Shown here: positions 35,251 to 47,163 of the stretch, one piece after another
Numbering within the stretch: the first letter of the stretch is position 1
Layout of the letters: the number at the start of each line of letters is the position of its first letter
Translations under genes and position numbers: made by a program
Notes under the pieces: model-generated
Database searches by the model: none
Seen by the model: only the letters and a program-made list of their open reading frames with translations
What the model was told of the DNA's origin: nothing
NCBI RefSeq assembly: GCF_000832985.1
Contig: NZ_CP009920.1
Coordinates: forward strand, 2,602,001 to 2,666,000
Source: Priestia megaterium NBRC 15308 = ATCC 14581
GTDB lineage: Bacteria > Bacillota > Bacilli > Bacillales > Bacillaceae_H
Direction: 5' to 3'
Length of the DNA stretch: 64,000 nt

Positions 35251-36789
35251 ATGTCTACAATAGATTTATCAAAATTTGAGAAAAAAATGATTATTCGTAA
35301 CATCAAATCGGACGATATAGATGAAATTTTAGCACTTCAAAAGCTATCATTCCCCGGAATGGATCCGTGGAAAAAAGAACAGCTTGAAAGTCATCTGGCC
35401 ATTTTTCCAGAAGGACAAATATGTGCAGAGTACGACGGGGAAATTATCGGATCTTGTTCAAGCTTGATTGTGAACTTTGATGAGTACGATGATCAGCATA
35501 CGTGGGACGATATTACAGACGAAGGATACATTACAAATCATAACCCGGAAGGCTACAATCTGTATGGAATTGAAGTAATGGTTCATCCAAAGTATCGCGG
35601 CATGAAAATAGGACGCCGCTTATATGAAGCGCGTAAAGATTTAGCACGTGAATTGAACCTGAAAAGTATCATCATCGGAGGAAGAATTCCTAATTACCAT
35701 AAGCATTCAGCTGAAATGTCGCCCAGAGAGTATGTAGAGCAAGTTATTCATCATAAAATTTATGATCCAGTGCTATCTTTTCAGCTAATGAACGGATTTA
35801 CGCTTATGCGTATAAACCCTGGTTATCTTCCTGATGATCTAGCTTCTAATAAGTATGCAACTTTGATGGAATGGAACAACGTAGATTACGTTCGCCGCTC
35901 AAAACGCCATTTTAAAACATCATTCCCAGTGCGTATTTGTGTTGTTCAGTATATGATGAAACAGATCAATTCATTTGAAGAGTTTGCAACACAGGTAGAA
36001 TATTATACAGATGTTGCTTATGATGCAAAAGCCGACTTCTGCGTATTCCCGGAAATTTTCACCACTCAGCTAATGTCTTTCTTGAATGAAAAGATTCCAA
36101 GCAAAGCGGTTCAGCGCGTAGCAGAATATACGGAAGAGTACATTGAGCTATTCACTAACTTAGCGGTTAAATATAACGTAAATATTATTGGAGGATCCCA
36201 CTTCGTTGAAGAAGATAATGGAGATATTTTTAATATTGCCTATCTATTCCGCCGAGATGGAACAATTGAAAAGCAGTACAAAGTGCATATTACACCTAAT
36301 GAAAGAAAATGGTGGGGAATTAGTCCAGGAGATAAAGTTGAAGTGTTTGATACAGATTGCGGTAAAATTGCGATCCAAATTTGCTATGATATTGAATTTC
36401 CGGAGCTTGCTCGTATTGCTACAGATAAAGGTGCAAATATCATTTTTACACCATTCTGTACGGAAGACCGTCAAGGCTATCTCCGCGTAAGATACTGCTC
36501 TCAGGCGCGCGCAATCGAAAACCAAATTTATACGGTTATCGCAGGTACAGTTGGAAACCTGCCTGAAACAGAAAACATGGACATTCAGTACGCTCAGTCT
36601 GCTATTTTTGCACCTTCTGACTTTGAATTTGCACGAGACGGCATTGTAGGAGAATGTAATCCTAATATTGAAATGGTAGTTATTGGAGACGTAGATTTAG
36701 AAATTCTTCGCCGCCAGCGTCAATCAGGAACGGTTCGTCAATTAAAAGACCGACGCCATGACGTTTACAATATTAAATATAAAAAATAA
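35251..36789 (+). CDS. yhcX: Fusion of GNAT acetyltransferase and nitrilase-type hydrolase (YhcX)
   Basis: 512 residues. N-terminal GNAT domain (about 10-200) with VMVHPKYRGMKIGRRLYEARK (acetyl-CoA loop), then a carbon-nitrogen hydrolase domain (about 225-500) with the catalytic triad in context: FPEIFTTQL (Glu), KVHITPNERKWW (Lys) and IQICYDIEFPELAR (Cys). The two-domain layout and length match B. subtilis YhcX, which occupies the same place before glpP. Natural substrate is not established; amide hydrolysis with acyl transfer is inferred from the domains. Confidence 0.93.
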   Translation: MSTIDLSKFEKKMIIRNIKSDDIDEILALQKLSFPGMDPWKKEQLESHLAIFPEGQICAEYDGEIIGSCSSLIVNFDEYDDQHTWDDITDEGYITNHNPEGYNLYGIEVMVHPKYRGMKIGRRLYEARKDLARELNLKSIIIGGRIPNYHKHSAEMSPREYVEQVIHHKIYDPVLSFQLMNGFTLMRINPGYLPDDLASNKYATLMEWNNVDYVRRSKRHFKTSFPVRICVVQYMMKQINSFEEFATQVEYYTDVAYDAKADFCVFPEIFTTQLMSFLNEKIPSKAVQRVAEYTEEYIELFTNLAVKYNVNIIGGSHFVEEDNGDIFNIAYLFRRDGTIEKQYKVHITPNERKWWGISPGDKVEVFDTDCGKIAIQICYDIEFPELARIATDKGANIIFTPFCTEDRQGYLRVRYCSQARAIENQIYTVIAGTVGNLPETENMDIQYAQSAIFAPSDFEFARDGIVGECNPNIEMVVIGDVDLEILRRQRQSGTVRQLKDRRHDVYNIKYKK

Positions 36790-36799
36790 CGTATTTTCT

Positions 36800-36832
36800 A
36801 AAAACATCATGCAAATGCATGGTGTTTTTTAT
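36800..36832 (+). terminator. Terminator of yhcX
   Basis: Stem ACATCATGC / GCATGGTGT (one wobble) with AAAT loop and T-run. Confidence 0.85.
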
Positions 36833-36902
36833 TTCAACTTTTGCCATAATAAAAACTATTATAATGAATTTTGTGGACTAACCATGGAAAAGAGGGGAAA
36901 AC

Positions 36903-37457
36903 ATGAGTTTTCATGGACAATCGGTATTACCCGCTGTTCGAGATATGAAGCAATTGGAAAAGTTTTTAGTAAGTAATTATGAGTACGGAGTTCTTTTAGA
37001 CAATCAAGTAGGCATGCTAAAAGGAATTATGAAAGAGGTCCATAAGCATGAAAAGAAGCTAATTATTCATTTAGATTTAATTCATGGCTTAAAGCACGAT
37101 GAGTATGCGGTTGATTTTTTGTGTCAGGAGTTTAAGCCTGCAGGAATTATTTCGACAAGAACAAACGTCATTTTAAAAGCTAAACAAAGAGGGATTTATG
37201 CCATTCAACGGGTCTTTTTATTAGATAGCACGGCTTTGAAGAAAAGCTACGAGTTAATGAAGAAAGTAAAACCCGATTATATTGAGCTTCTTCCTGGAAT
37301 AGTGCCCACTTTAATCCAAGAAGTCAAAGCTGAAACAGGCATTCCAGTGTTAGCTGGAGGTTTAATACGAACCGAAAAAGAAGTTCGAAATGCTTTAGGA
37401 GCCGGGGCTTCCGCTGTTACAACATCAAATAGAGAACTGTGGAGTATTTCAACTTAA
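36903..37457 (+). CDS. glpP: Glycerol-3-phosphate-responsive antiterminator
   Basis: 184 residues, usual GlpP length. TIM-barrel-like family protein with [14 protein letters not shown] at the N-terminus, [18 protein letters not shown] in the middle and [34 protein letters not shown] at the end. In B. subtilis GlpP with glycerol-3-phosphate binds leader RNA and prevents termination before glpFK and glpD. Both leaders here carry terminator hairpins, which agrees. Confidence 0.94.
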   Translation: MSFHGQSVLPAVRDMKQLEKFLVSNYEYGVLLDNQVGMLKGIMKEVHKHEKKLIIHLDLIHGLKHDEYAVDFLCQEFKPAGIISTRTNVILKAKQRGIYAIQRVFLLDSTALKKSYELMKKVKPDYIELLPGIVPTLIQEVKAETGIPVLAGGLIRTEKEVRNALGAGASAVTTSNRELWSIST

Positions 37458-37465
37458 AAAAATTG

Positions 37466-37494
37466 TTTGACAACGCTTTCATCATCTAGTAAAC
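37466..37494 (+). promoter_or_regulatory. glpF promoter with overlapping cre site
   Basis: TTGACA (37466-37471), 17 nt, TAAACT (37489-37494). The sequence TGACAACGCTTTCA (37467-37480) matches the cre consensus at 13 of 14 positions and overlaps the -35, so CcpA should repress when glucose is present. Confidence 0.75.
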
Positions 37495-37529
37495 TTCTAG
37501 ATAAGTTAATAGATGTGAGGGAGAATAGG

Positions 37530-37592
37530 AGATCCACGGTATAGCCTTTTAATGATTTTATTAGGGGGATGTATTGTGGATTTTCTTATTTT
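37530..37592 (+). terminator. glpF leader terminator (GlpP-controlled)
   Basis: Arms AGATCCAC (37530-37537) and GTGGATTT (37576-37583) with a T-rich tail, between the promoter and glpF. Known target type for GlpP antitermination. Confidence 0.7.
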
Positions 37593-37635
37593 CTTGTTAT
37601 TTTAATCGTTTTCATACAAAGGGGAGGTTATTTAT

Positions 37636-38463
37636 ATGCAAGCATTCTTAGGAGAAATAATTGGAACAATGATTTTAATTATCCTTGGCGCTGGTGTATG
37701 TGCGGGCGTCAATTTAAAAAAATCGTTTGCTGCTAATTCAGGATGGATCGTTATCACAATGGGATGGGGAATGGCAGTAGCAATGGCAGCATATGCGGTT
37801 GGTAATATGAGTGGGGCACACTTAAATCCAGCGTTAACCGTAGCGCTTGCTATTACAGGGGATTTTCCGTGGTCACAAGTACCAATGTACATTTTAGCTC
37901 AGTTTATTGGAGCCATTCTTGGTGCAACAGTTGTATATTTACACTATCTTCCACACTGGAAAGAAACAAAAGATGCTGGTACAAAATTAGGTGTATTCGC
38001 AACGGGGCCAGCAATTGCTAACCCATTTGCAAACGTTTTAAGTGAGGCAATTGGAACGTTTGTATTAGTAGTAGGAATCCTAGCAATTGGAGCAAATAAA
38101 TTTACAGATGGATTAAATCCTTTAGTAGTAGGATTTTTAATTGTAAGTATCGGTTTATCATTAGGAGGAACAACAGGCTATGCCATCAACCCGGCTCGTG
38201 ATTTAGGACCTCGTATTGCTCATGCTATCTTGCCGATACCTGGCAAAGGCAGCTCGAACTGGAAATATGCTTGGGTGCCAGTAGTGGGTCCTTTAGTAGG
38301 CGGATCAATCGGGGCAGTATTTTACCAAGCGGCATTTTTAAATAAAATGTCAAGCAGCTTATGGGTTGTTTTAAGTCTAGCCCTGATTGTTTTAGCAGTT
38401 ATCTACGCTGTTTCTAAACAAAAGGCAGCACAGATTCAATCAGCAGTAGTACCGAAAAAATGA
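37636..38463 (+). CDS. glpF: Glycerol uptake facilitator
   Basis: 275 residues, six membrane helices and two half-helices of the aquaporin family. The two NPA-type motifs are visible: GAHLNPALTVALA (about 63-75) and YAINPARDLGPR (about 185-196), the second with the D-R residues of glyceroporins. Passive entry of glycerol. Ribosome site GGGGAGG. Followed by glpK after 67 bp. Confidence 0.96.
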   Translation: MQAFLGEIIGTMILIILGAGVCAGVNLKKSFAANSGWIVITMGWGMAVAMAAYAVGNMSGAHLNPALTVALAITGDFPWSQVPMYILAQFIGAILGATVVYLHYLPHWKETKDAGTKLGVFATGPAIANPFANVLSEAIGTFVLVVGILAIGANKFTDGLNPLVVGFLIVSIGLSLGGTTGYAINPARDLGPRIAHAILPIPGKGSSNWKYAWVPVVGPLVGGSIGAVFYQAAFLNKMSSSLWVVLSLALIVLAVIYAVSKQKAAQIQSAVVPKK

Positions 38464-38494
38464 ATGCGCTTTACCATCTAACTATGTACAATAA

Positions 38495-40021
<1,527 letters not shown>

Positions 40022-40099
40022 TTATTTGATGAAAACCCTTTAATTAAAAGTGCATGTATGATATAATTTACTCAAGTTAATAAATTGGTTGGAGAATCG

Positions 40100-40159
40100 G
40101 AGAGACCACAGATCCATATGTAGGCATACTATATATGTGATTTGTGGTCTCTCTTTTTG
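40100..40159 (+). terminator. glpD leader terminator (GlpP-controlled)
   Basis: Arms GAGAGACCACAGATC (40100-40114) and GATTTGTGGTCTCTC (40139-40153) with T-run, between glpK and glpD. The position and form match the B. subtilis glpD leader, where GlpP with glycerol-3-phosphate allows read-through. A TATAAT-like -10 is at about 40060. Confidence 0.85.
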
Positions 40160-40207
40160 TATATTGGGAAATTTTGATATCTTTAAAAAATGAAAGGGGA
40201 ATGACGT

Positions 40208-41887
40208 ATGTTTTCAAGTCAAACACGTTCGAATAAATTGGTAGACATGACACAAAATCAATATGATTTACTAGTAATTGGTGGGGGAATTACTGGGTCA
40301 GGTATTGCACTTGATGCGACTCATCGAGGCATGAAAACAGCATTAGTTGAAATGCAGGATTTCGCAGCAGGAACATCTAGTCGTTCAACGAAGCTTGTTC
40401 ACGGCGGTCTACGCTATTTAAAACAGTTTGAAGTTAAAATGGTAGCCGAAGTTGGTAAAGAACGTGCCATCGTATATGAAAATGGCCCTCATGTAACGAC
40501 TCCGGAGTGGATGCTGTTACCTTTCCATACGGGTGGAACATTCGGTAAATTCTCAACTTCAATTGGACTGCGCGTATATGATTTTTTAGCTGGTGTAAAA
40601 CGCTCAGAGCGCCGCAAAATGTTTAGCGCAGAAGAAACTCTTAGCCGTGAGCCATTGGTGAAATCTAAAGATTTAAAAGGCGGCGGTTACTACGTTGAAT
40701 ATAAAACAGATGATGCACGTTTAACGATTGAAGTAGCTAAAGAAGCTGCAGCAAGAGGAGCAGACTTAGTCAATTACACAAAAGTGGAAAACTTCATCTA
40801 CGATAAAGGAAAAGTAGTAGGGGCTGTTGTTCGTGATCAGCTTACGAATAAAGAATATAATATCTATGCGAAAAAAATCGTTAACGCTGCAGGTCCATGG
40901 GTGGACACGCTGCGTGAAAAAGATAATTCAAAAAAAGGCAAGCAGCTTCAATTAACAAAAGGGATTCACTTAGTTATTGATCAAGAGCGCTTTCCGTTAA
41001 AGCAAGCCATTTATTTTGATACACCTGATGGACGTATGGTATTTGCGATTCCGCGTGATGGAAAAACATACGTAGGCACAACGGACACGGTCTATAAAGA
41101 GGACGCTAGACATCCGCGTATGACTGTAAAAGACCGTCAATATGTTATTGATGCGATTAACTATATGTTCCCAACGGTTGATATTACAGTAGACGACGTA
41201 GAATCAAGCTGGGCGGGGGTTCGTCCACTTATTCACGAACAAGGAAAAGATCCTTCTGAAATCTCGCGTAAAGATGAAATCTGGACATCAGAATCAGGTT
41301 TAATTACAATCGCTGGAGGGAAATTAACTGGGTATCGTAAAATGGCTGAAATTGTCGTAAATCGTGTAGCTGAAGATTTTAAAGCAGAAGGACGCGAATT
41401 TGAAAGCTGTCAAACTAAACATTTACCGATTTCTGGAGGTAATGTAGGCGGTTCAGGTGGGTTCCCAACGTTTGTAGAGCAAAAAGTCAAAGAAGGCATC
41501 AAACTAGGGTTATCACGTGACGCTGCTGAAAAGCTTGTAAAACGCTATGGCTCAAACGTAGATAAAGTATACCGCTACATGATTGAACGTCCCGATCAGC
41601 TAAAAAACAGCGACCTTCCAGCTAGTGTATTTTTGCAAATTCAATATGGCATAGAAGAAGAAATGGTTTCAAAACCAGTGGACTTCTTCATTAGACGTAC
41701 GGGCGCTTTATTCTTTGATATCAACTGGGTAAGAAGCTGGAAAAAACAAGTGATTGCTCATATGGCCGAAGAGTTAAAGTGGACGCCTGAGCAAACAAAA
41801 GCTTATACGGATGAATTAGAACAGCACCTTCATGACGCAGTTGTACCAGTAGATGAAAAAGTTAACCGTATGACAGGTATTTCATGA
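40208..41887 (+). CDS. glpD: Aerobic glycerol-3-phosphate dehydrogenase
   Basis: 559 residues. FAD-binding motif [19 protein letters not shown] (about 18-36), [17 protein letters not shown] (about 55-71), [11 protein letters not shown] (about 220-230), and [15 protein letters not shown] toward the end of the FAD domain; a helical C-terminal domain follows. Membrane-associated flavoenzyme that oxidises glycerol-3-phosphate to dihydroxyacetone phosphate and passes electrons to menaquinone. Confidence 0.97.
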   Translation: MFSSQTRSNKLVDMTQNQYDLLVIGGGITGSGIALDATHRGMKTALVEMQDFAAGTSSRSTKLVHGGLRYLKQFEVKMVAEVGKERAIVYENGPHVTTPEWMLLPFHTGGTFGKFSTSIGLRVYDFLAGVKRSERRKMFSAEETLSREPLVKSKDLKGGGYYVEYKTDDARLTIEVAKEAAARGADLVNYTKVENFIYDKGKVVGAVVRDQLTNKEYNIYAKKIVNAAGPWVDTLREKDNSKKGKQLQLTKGIHLVIDQERFPLKQAIYFDTPDGRMVFAIPRDGKTYVGTTDTVYKEDARHPRMTVKDRQYVIDAINYMFPTVDITVDDVESSWAGVRPLIHEQGKDPSEISRKDEIWTSESGLITIAGGKLTGYRKMAEIVVNRVAEDFKAEGREFESCQTKHLPISGGNVGGSGGFPTFVEQKVKEGIKLGLSRDAAEKLVKRYGSNVDKVYRYMIERPDQLKNSDLPASVFLQIQYGIEEEMVSKPVDFFIRRTGALFFDINWVRSWKKQVIAHMAEELKWTPEQTKAYTDELEQHLHDAVVPVDEKVNRMTGIS

Positions 41888-41980
41888 TAAAATAAAAAAG
41901 TACCTCAAAATTTGTCAATACAGCCATAATATAATAGCAGGAAGTCAAATTTTGACGAAGAAATATAATATGACTGTTAA

Positions 41981-42015
41981 AAAAAGAGAAAGACGATTAC
42001 TCGTTTTTCTCTTTT
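41981..42015 (+). terminator. Terminator of glpD
   Basis: Stem AAAAGAGAAAGACGA / TCGTTTTTCTCTTTT with TTAC loop. Upstream (41914-41953) is a further inverted repeat CAAAATTTG / CAAATTTTG in the glpD 3' region. Confidence 0.8.
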
Positions 42016-42051
42016 CATACATATTTACATCTATATAAGGGGGCTTTTTTT

Positions 42052-43806
42052 ATGAGTTGGAAAGAAACGTATACATCTTGGATTAATTATCAAAATTTAG
42101 ATCCTGAATTACGTCAAAATTTAGACGCAATCAAAGGTGATGAAAAACAATTAGAAGATAGTTTTTACAAAACGTTGGAGTTTGGAACAGGCGGAATGCG
42201 TGGGGAAATTGGAGCGGGTACAAACCGTATGAATACGTATACAATCCGAAAAGCTTCCGAGGGCTTTGCTGAGTACATTAAACAAGCTGGCGAAGAAGCT
42301 ATTAACCAAGGAGTAGTCATTGCGTATGATTCTCGCCACAAATCGCCTGAATTTGCAATGGAAGCAGCAAAAACATTAGCAAGTCACGGAATTAAAACGT
42401 ATGTATTTGAAGAGCTAAGACCAACACCTGAACTTTCATTTGCAGTGCGTGAGTTAAACGCATTTGGAGGTATTGTTATTACAGCGAGCCACAATCCTCC
42501 TGAATATAACGGATACAAAGTATATGGCCCAGACGGTGGTCAGCTGCCGCCAAAAGAAGCTGATGAACTAGTTGACTTTGTAAATGCTGTGGAAAATGAA
42601 CTTACATTAGCTGTTCAATCTGAAGCGGAGCTAAAAGAAAAAGGTCTTATTGAAATGATTGGTTCAGCGATTGACGAAGCATACAATGAGAAACTAAAAA
42701 CGATTTTAATTAATCCAGAGCTAGCTTCTGAAACAGGTAAAGATTTAAAAGTGGTTTTTACACCTCTACATGGTACAGCTAATAAGCCAGTTCGCAACGC
42801 GCTTCAATCCATCGGTTACGAAAATGTCACGGTGATTGAAGAACAAGAACTTCCTGATCCAAATTTCTCGACGGTTAAATCTCCGAATCCTGAAGAACCG
42901 GCTGCATTTGAATATGCTGTTCGTAAAGGTAAAGAAATTGATGCAGATATCTTAATCGCAACGGATCCAGATGCAGACCGCTTAGGAATTGCTGTCAAAG
43001 ATCCAAGCGGCGAATATGCGTTATTAACAGGAAACCAAACGGGTGCTTTATTGCTTCACTATTTGCTTTCTCAAAAGAAAGAAAAAGGCGTGCTGCCTGC
43101 TAATGGTGTTGTGTTAAAAACGATTGTAACGTCAGAAATTGGTGCACAAATTGCTCGTTCATTTGGACTGCAAGTTGTTGACACTCTAACAGGTTTTAAA
43201 TTTATCGGTGAAAAAATTAAGCAATATGAGCAAACGGGCGAGTATACATTCCAATTCGGTTATGAAGAAAGCTACGGCTATTTAATTGGTGACTTTGCTC
43301 GTGACAAAGACGCTGTACAAGCAGCCATTCTAGCAGTAGAAGCTTGTGCTTATTATAAAAAGCAGGGCATGACGCTATATGAAGCGCTACAGCAAGTGTT
43401 TACTAAATATGGTTTCTATCGTGAAGGTCTGAAATCTTTAACGCTTAAAGGAAAAGAAGGATCTGAGCAAATTCAGCATATTTTGGCTACATTTAGAAAT
43501 GAACCTCCAACTGACATTGCAGGATTAAATGTTTCGGTTGTAGAGGATTATACATTAAGTGAGCGTCAGCATATTAAAGCAGGAAAAGTAGAAGAAATTA
43601 CATTACCAAAATCAAATGTATTAAAATATATCTTAGAAGACGGTTCTTGGTTTTGCCTTCGTCCGTCTGGTACAGAGCCAAAGGTGAAGTTCTATTTTGG
43701 CGTCGTTTCAGAAGATGAGGCAACAAGCATTGCTCATTTAGAAGCTGTACAAACAGCTGTAATGGGTGAAGTAGAACGTGTATTAGATAAAGTGAAAACG
43801 GTATAA
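42052..43806 (+). CDS. pgcA: Alpha-phosphoglucomutase
   Basis: 584 residues. Phosphohexomutase with the phosphoserine loop [21 protein letters not shown] (about 144-164), metal loop [12 protein letters not shown] (about 303-314), the GEESYG-like sugar loop [10 protein letters not shown] (about 401-410) and [13 protein letters not shown] at the C-terminus (about 541-553). Interconverts glucose-1- and glucose-6-phosphate for wall glycolipid and teichoic acid synthesis. The place after glpD is the same as in B. subtilis (yhxB). Confidence 0.96.
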   Translation: MSWKETYTSWINYQNLDPELRQNLDAIKGDEKQLEDSFYKTLEFGTGGMRGEIGAGTNRMNTYTIRKASEGFAEYIKQAGEEAINQGVVIAYDSRHKSPEFAMEAAKTLASHGIKTYVFEELRPTPELSFAVRELNAFGGIVITASHNPPEYNGYKVYGPDGGQLPPKEADELVDFVNAVENELTLAVQSEAELKEKGLIEMIGSAIDEAYNEKLKTILINPELASETGKDLKVVFTPLHGTANKPVRNALQSIGYENVTVIEEQELPDPNFSTVKSPNPEEPAAFEYAVRKGKEIDADILIATDPDADRLGIAVKDPSGEYALLTGNQTGALLLHYLLSQKKEKGVLPANGVVLKTIVTSEIGAQIARSFGLQVVDTLTGFKFIGEKIKQYEQTGEYTFQFGYEESYGYLIGDFARDKDAVQAAILAVEACAYYKKQGMTLYEALQQVFTKYGFYREGLKSLTLKGKEGSEQIQHILATFRNEPPTDIAGLNVSVVEDYTLSERQHIKAGKVEEITLPKSNVLKYILEDGSWFCLRPSGTEPKVKFYFGVVSEDEATSIAHLEAVQTAVMGEVERVLDKVKTV

Positions 43807-43810
43807 AAGT

Positions 43811-43842
43811 AAAGCCTGCTCAAACTTGAGCAGGCTTCTTTT
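43811..43842. terminator. Bidirectional terminator
   Basis: Stem AAGCCTGCTCA / TGAGCAGGCTT between convergent pgcA and bioY. Confidence 0.88.
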
Positions 43843-44452
43843 ATGATACTTTATTTGATTGCGTATTTGACAAATACGAAGAAGATCGTAGGGCTTTATA
43901 AATTTTCGGAGCAAGCATAGCCCCAAGAACAGTAAAAATAAGATCCTTTACCGCAAACCACGACATAATCTTCCAAGCGGCTGCATATGTCATTGCAGGA
44001 GCTTCAAGCCAGTAATTAACCGCTACATACATATACGTAGTACCTATTAAATAAATAACGGCAATACCAACTAGTGATGAAATTAAAAAGATAGAAAAAG
44101 TTGGCTTGCCGCGCATCTCCATAATTTTTCCTGTGATAAATGCTGCTATGATATAAGAAAGCAAAAAGCCGCCGGTGCTTCCAAATAAAATACCAATTCC
44201 TGCTTTAAATTGAGCAAATACCGGGGCGCCGGCAATGCCAATTAATACGTATACAATCATCGAAATAGAACCCATTCTGCTCCCAAGTAAAAGTCCTGCT
44301 AATATAACAAAAAAAGGCTGAAGTGAAAGAGGCACGCCGCCTACTTGTAAAAAAGGTGCCCAAGAAGTAATGTTTGCACCAATAGCCATAAGAGCCGCAA
44401 ACATACCGGCTAGCGTTAAATCTAATGTGCGAAACCTTTTATTAGTACTCAT
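43841..44452 (-). CDS. bioY: BioY biotin transporter (ECF S component)
   Basis: 203 residues, six membrane helices. BioY motifs: RTLDLTLAGMFAALMAIGANI at the N-terminus, GGVPLSLQPFFVILAGLLLGSRMG (about 37-60) and GSTGGFLLSYIIAAFITG (about 91-108). Biotin uptake with a shared ECF ATPase module not present here. No BirA operator was seen; instead a 22-bp-spaced direct repeat lies at the promoter. Confidence 0.93.
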   Translation of the reverse strand: MSTNKRFRTLDLTLAGMFAALMAIGANITSWAPFLQVGGVPLSLQPFFVILAGLLLGSRMGSISMIVYVLIGIAGAPVFAQFKAGIGILFGSTGGFLLSYIIAAFITGKIMEMRGKPTFSIFLISSLVGIAVIYLIGTTYMYVAVNYWLEAPAMTYAAAWKIMSWFAVKDLIFTVLGAMLAPKIYKALRSSSYLSNTQSNKVS

Positions 44453-44466
44453 ATATGTTCCTCCCA

Positions 44467-44530
44467 GTATGTACTGAAATATCTTAGCGTATGTACTGAA
44501 AATTGTACGTCGAATTCACTTTTATGTCAA
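44467..44530 (-). promoter_or_regulatory. bioY promoter with two 13-bp direct repeats
   Basis: Minus strand TTGACA (44530-44525), 17 nt, TACAAT (44507-44502). The 13-mer read as GTATGTACTGAAA on the plus strand occurs at 44467-44479 and 44489-44501, a 22-bp period (two helical turns), just at and after the start point. This looks like a repressor site of unknown owner. Confidence 0.65.
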
Positions 44531-44603
44531 CGATAAAAATAAATATGTTTACATATATCATTTGATGTTTTTTGAAATAAAGTATGCATATTTTTAGTGC
44601 AAC

Positions 44604-44638
44604 ATAAAAAAATAAAGAAGGGAATTCATCCCTTCTTT
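44604..44638 (-). terminator. Terminator of yhdB
   Basis: Stem AAAGAAGGGA / TCCCTTCTTT with a T-run on the minus-strand 3' side. Confidence 0.85.
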
Positions 44639-44662
44639 GTCCAAGTGTGTGTATCAAAAATA

Positions 44663-44914
44663 CTAGTACAATGATTCTTCCAGAAGCTCCGGGTTGTGCT
44701 CCGAATATTCCGTTGCATGATCAATGTAGCGTAGTAAAGAATAAAGCTCTTCTTGAATGATGCGGTAGTTTCGTTCAAAATTGTAGGCGTGCAAAAAATG
44801 TTCAATCTTTTTTGAAAGAAAATCGTCGTCTGTTCGAACCATTAAAATTAATAAGTTATCCCATTGTGAACGGTGTGTGTAATATAAAGCTCGATCATAA
44901 TCAATTACATCCAT
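44663..44914 (-). CDS. yhdB: YhdB family protein
   Basis: 83 residues, small, soluble and acidic (ends EHNPELLEESLY). The central YNFERNYRIIQEELYSLLRYIDHATEYSE stretch and the position divergent from spoVR match B. subtilis yhdB. Function unknown. Confidence 0.8.
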   Translation of the reverse strand: MDVIDYDRALYYTHRSQWDNLLILMVRTDDDFLSKKIEHFLHAYNFERNYRIIQEELYSLLRYIDHATEYSEHNPELLEESLY

Positions 44915-45235
44915 TAATAACGTTCCTCCTTTTGAGGAGTTGAAATTAGTGTATGATATTTGCGGGAATTCTTACGCTGTAAATGTTGGGCAAAAGACCA
45001 GTGCATAATTAAAAGAGGTTGTAGTCATTATGCAAGAAGAATAAACGTACAGGACCGGATAAATGATAAGAAAGGCAAAGAATGATGCAGTATAACAGTT
45101 ATATTACATCCATTATTTAAGACAACTAAATAAAAATCCCCTTTTCTTGAAAAAATAAAGCTTCTTTTTGATGAAAACACATGAATTGACATGTTTGTAC
45201 ATAGATTGAAGTAAGGAGTGAAAGGGGGAGCTGTC

Positions 45236-46645
45236 GTGAAAGAAGCAGATTATAAGCAATTATACCGTGCGATTGATGAAATTACGGAAATAGCTAGCGG
45301 TTTCGGCTTAGATTTTTATCCGATGCGCTATGAAATTTGCCCGGCAGATATTATTTATACGTTTGGTGCATATGGGATGCCAACTCGTTTTTCACATTGG
45401 AGCTTTGGAAAACAATTTTACAAAATGAAATTACACTACGATCTTGGATTGAGTAAAATTTATGAATTAGTTATCAATTCAGATCCTTGTTATGCATTTT
45501 TATTGGATTCCAATGCGCTTATTCAGAATAAATTAATTGTAGCTCACGTGTTAGCCCACTGTGACTTCTTTAAAAATAACAGCCGTTTTGCCAACACTAA
45601 ACGGGATATGGTAGAAAGTATGGCAGCGACCGCTGATCGAATTAAAGAATACGAAGTAAAGCACGGTAAGCGTGAAGTAGAAAAATTTTTGGATGCTGTT
45701 CTATCGATTCAGGAACATATTGATCCGTCCCTTATGCGTGCCAAGCTTTCTTGGAGCATAGATGATGTAGAATCATCGGAAGAAGAAATCATTTCTCCTT
45801 ACGATGATTTATGGAATTTGGATTATAAAGAAAAGAAAAAACCAAAACCTCCAAAGTCTTTTAAAAAATTTCCGCCTCAGCCTGAAAAAGACATCTTATT
45901 ATTTATCGAAGAATACAGCCCTTATTTAGAGGATTGGCAGCGAGATATTTTAACGATGATGCGAGAAGAAATGCTTTATTTCTGGCCGCAGCTTGAAACA
46001 AAAATTATGAATGAAGGCTGGGCTTCTTTCTGGCATCAGCGCATTATTCGAGAAATGGACTTAACGAGTGATGAAGCGATAGAATTCGCCAAGCTAAATG
46101 CAGGGGTTGTGCAGCCGTCTAAGACGGGAATCAATCCATATTATTTAGGTTTAAAAATCTTTGAAGACATTGAAGAACGCTACAATAATCCAACAGAAGA
46201 TATGATTCGCCGGGGCGTGGAGCCGGGTTCAGGAAGAGAGAAGATGTTTGAGGTACGTGAGGTTGAATCAGATATTTCCTTTATTCGCAATTACTTAACA
46301 AAAGATTTAGTCATGCGGGAGGATATGTACTTATTCCAAAAACAAGGAAAAGACTATAAAATCGTCGACAAAGAGTGGACAGAAGTTAGAGATCAGCTTG
46401 TTAATATGCGCGTAAACGGCGGATTTCCTTATATCACAGTAACCAATGGAGACTATTTAAAAAATGGCGAGCTCTATTTAAAACACTGGTATGAAGGAAT
46501 TGAATTAGATGTCAAATACTTAGAAAAAGTGGTACCGTACGTTCATCAGCTTTGGGGCCGCCCCGTTCATTTAGAAACGATAATGGAAGGCAAGCCAATC
46601 GCCTTTACGTATGATGGAAAAACAGTGCATAGAAAACATTTGTAA
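45236..46645 (+). CDS. spoVR: Stage V sporulation protein R
   Basis: About 469 residues from GTG 45236, which has GGGGGAG 6 nt upstream; the frame opens at GTG 45218. The body is highly conserved with B. subtilis Spo[48 protein letters not shown], and [22 protein letters not shown]. Needed for normal spore cortex formation in B. subtilis, where it is made under sigma-E. Upstream a CATAGATT (about 45200) resembles a sigma-E -10, which fits but is not proof. Confidence 0.96.
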   Translation: MKEADYKQLYRAIDEITEIASGFGLDFYPMRYEICPADIIYTFGAYGMPTRFSHWSFGKQFYKMKLHYDLGLSKIYELVINSDPCYAFLLDSNALIQNKLIVAHVLAHCDFFKNNSRFANTKRDMVESMAATADRIKEYEVKHGKREVEKFLDAVLSIQEHIDPSLMRAKLSWSIDDVESSEEEIISPYDDLWNLDYKEKKKPKPPKSFKKFPPQPEKDILLFIEEYSPYLEDWQRDILTMMREEMLYFWPQLETKIMNEGWASFWHQRIIREMDLTSDEAIEFAKLNAGVVQPSKTGINPYYLGLKIFEDIEERYNNPTEDMIRRGVEPGSGREKMFEVREVESDISFIRNYLTKDLVMREDMYLFQKQGKDYKIVDKEWTEVRDQLVNMRVNGGFPYITVTNGDYLKNGELYLKHWYEGIELDVKYLEKVVPYVHQLWGRPVHLETIMEGKPIAFTYDGKTVHRKHL

Positions 46646-46647
46646 AA

Positions 46648-46676
46648 AGAAGACCGCTTAAACAGCGGTCTTTTTG
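46648..46676 (+). terminator. Terminator of spoVR
   Basis: Stem AGACCGCT / AGCGGTCT with T-run. Confidence 0.9.
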
Positions 46677-46767
46677 GGCTTCTGTAACTTATCCATATAA
46701 ATTGAAAAAATAAAATTACTATGCAATAATCGAATGAGAATTACTTTCATTTAGAAAGGAAGATAAG

Positions 46768-47097
46768 ATGTTTGTTGTAAACGCAACTTTTGAAACAGAA
46801 AAGAAATTTGAAGAACAGCTCAAGCAAAAAGCTAAGAAAAACAAAATAGAAATTGAGGCAGCCAAAGGAAATTTATCGTTCGAATGCTGGAAAAAAGATT
46901 CCGCAGATAAAGTTGAATATGTCTTTGTATCCAAGTGGGAAGACAAGCAGTTCTTTCAAGCGTGGATCTCAAGAGAAGAACATGTGAACGAACATAAAGA
47001 AGCGAATAAAAAGAAAACGAAAGCATGTACTGAAGCTATGGAAATCAAGAAAACGCTGCGCTTTTATGAGGCGGTAGAAGAGGACATTCTTTCCTAA
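46768..47097 (+). CDS. Antibiotic biosynthesis monooxygenase (ABM) domain protein
   Basis: 109 residues. Ferredoxin-like ABM fold: FVVNATFETEKKFEEQLKQKAK, then the strand-loop SFECWKKDSADKVEYVFVSKWEDKQFFQAWISREEHVNEHKEA. Related Bacillus proteins include heme-degrading monooxygenases and general stress proteins, but the diagnostic heme residues cannot be judged here. Ribosome site GAAAGGAAG. It is 66 bp upstream of an Rrf2 regulator gene. Confidence 0.8.
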   Translation: MFVVNATFETEKKFEEQLKQKAKKNKIEIEAAKGNLSFECWKKDSADKVEYVFVSKWEDKQFFQAWISREEHVNEHKEANKKKTKACTEAMEIKKTLRFYEAVEEDILS

Positions 47098-47107
47098 AAA
47101 AGCATGC

Positions 47108-47145
47108 TTGACTTTCATAAATGTTGTAACTATAATGATTACAAC
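47108..47145 (+). promoter_or_regulatory. Promoter and operator of the Rrf2 gene
   Basis: TTGACT (47108-47113), 17 nt, TATAAT (47131-47136). An inverted repeat GTTGTAA (47123-47129) / TTACAAC (47139-47145) spans the -10. This is the position of an autorepressor site. Confidence 0.75.
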
Positions 47146-47163
47146 AAAATAGGAGTGAGAGCA

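Noticed and set aside
41914-41953. Inverted repeat with an internal TATAAT after glpD
   Set aside because: No matching -35 and only a 9-bp stem with a long loop; taken as part of the glpD 3' region and not as a separate RNA gene.
44453-44530. BirA operator before bioY
   Set aside because: No TTGTTAACC-type inverted repeat; the repeats present are direct and of another sequence.
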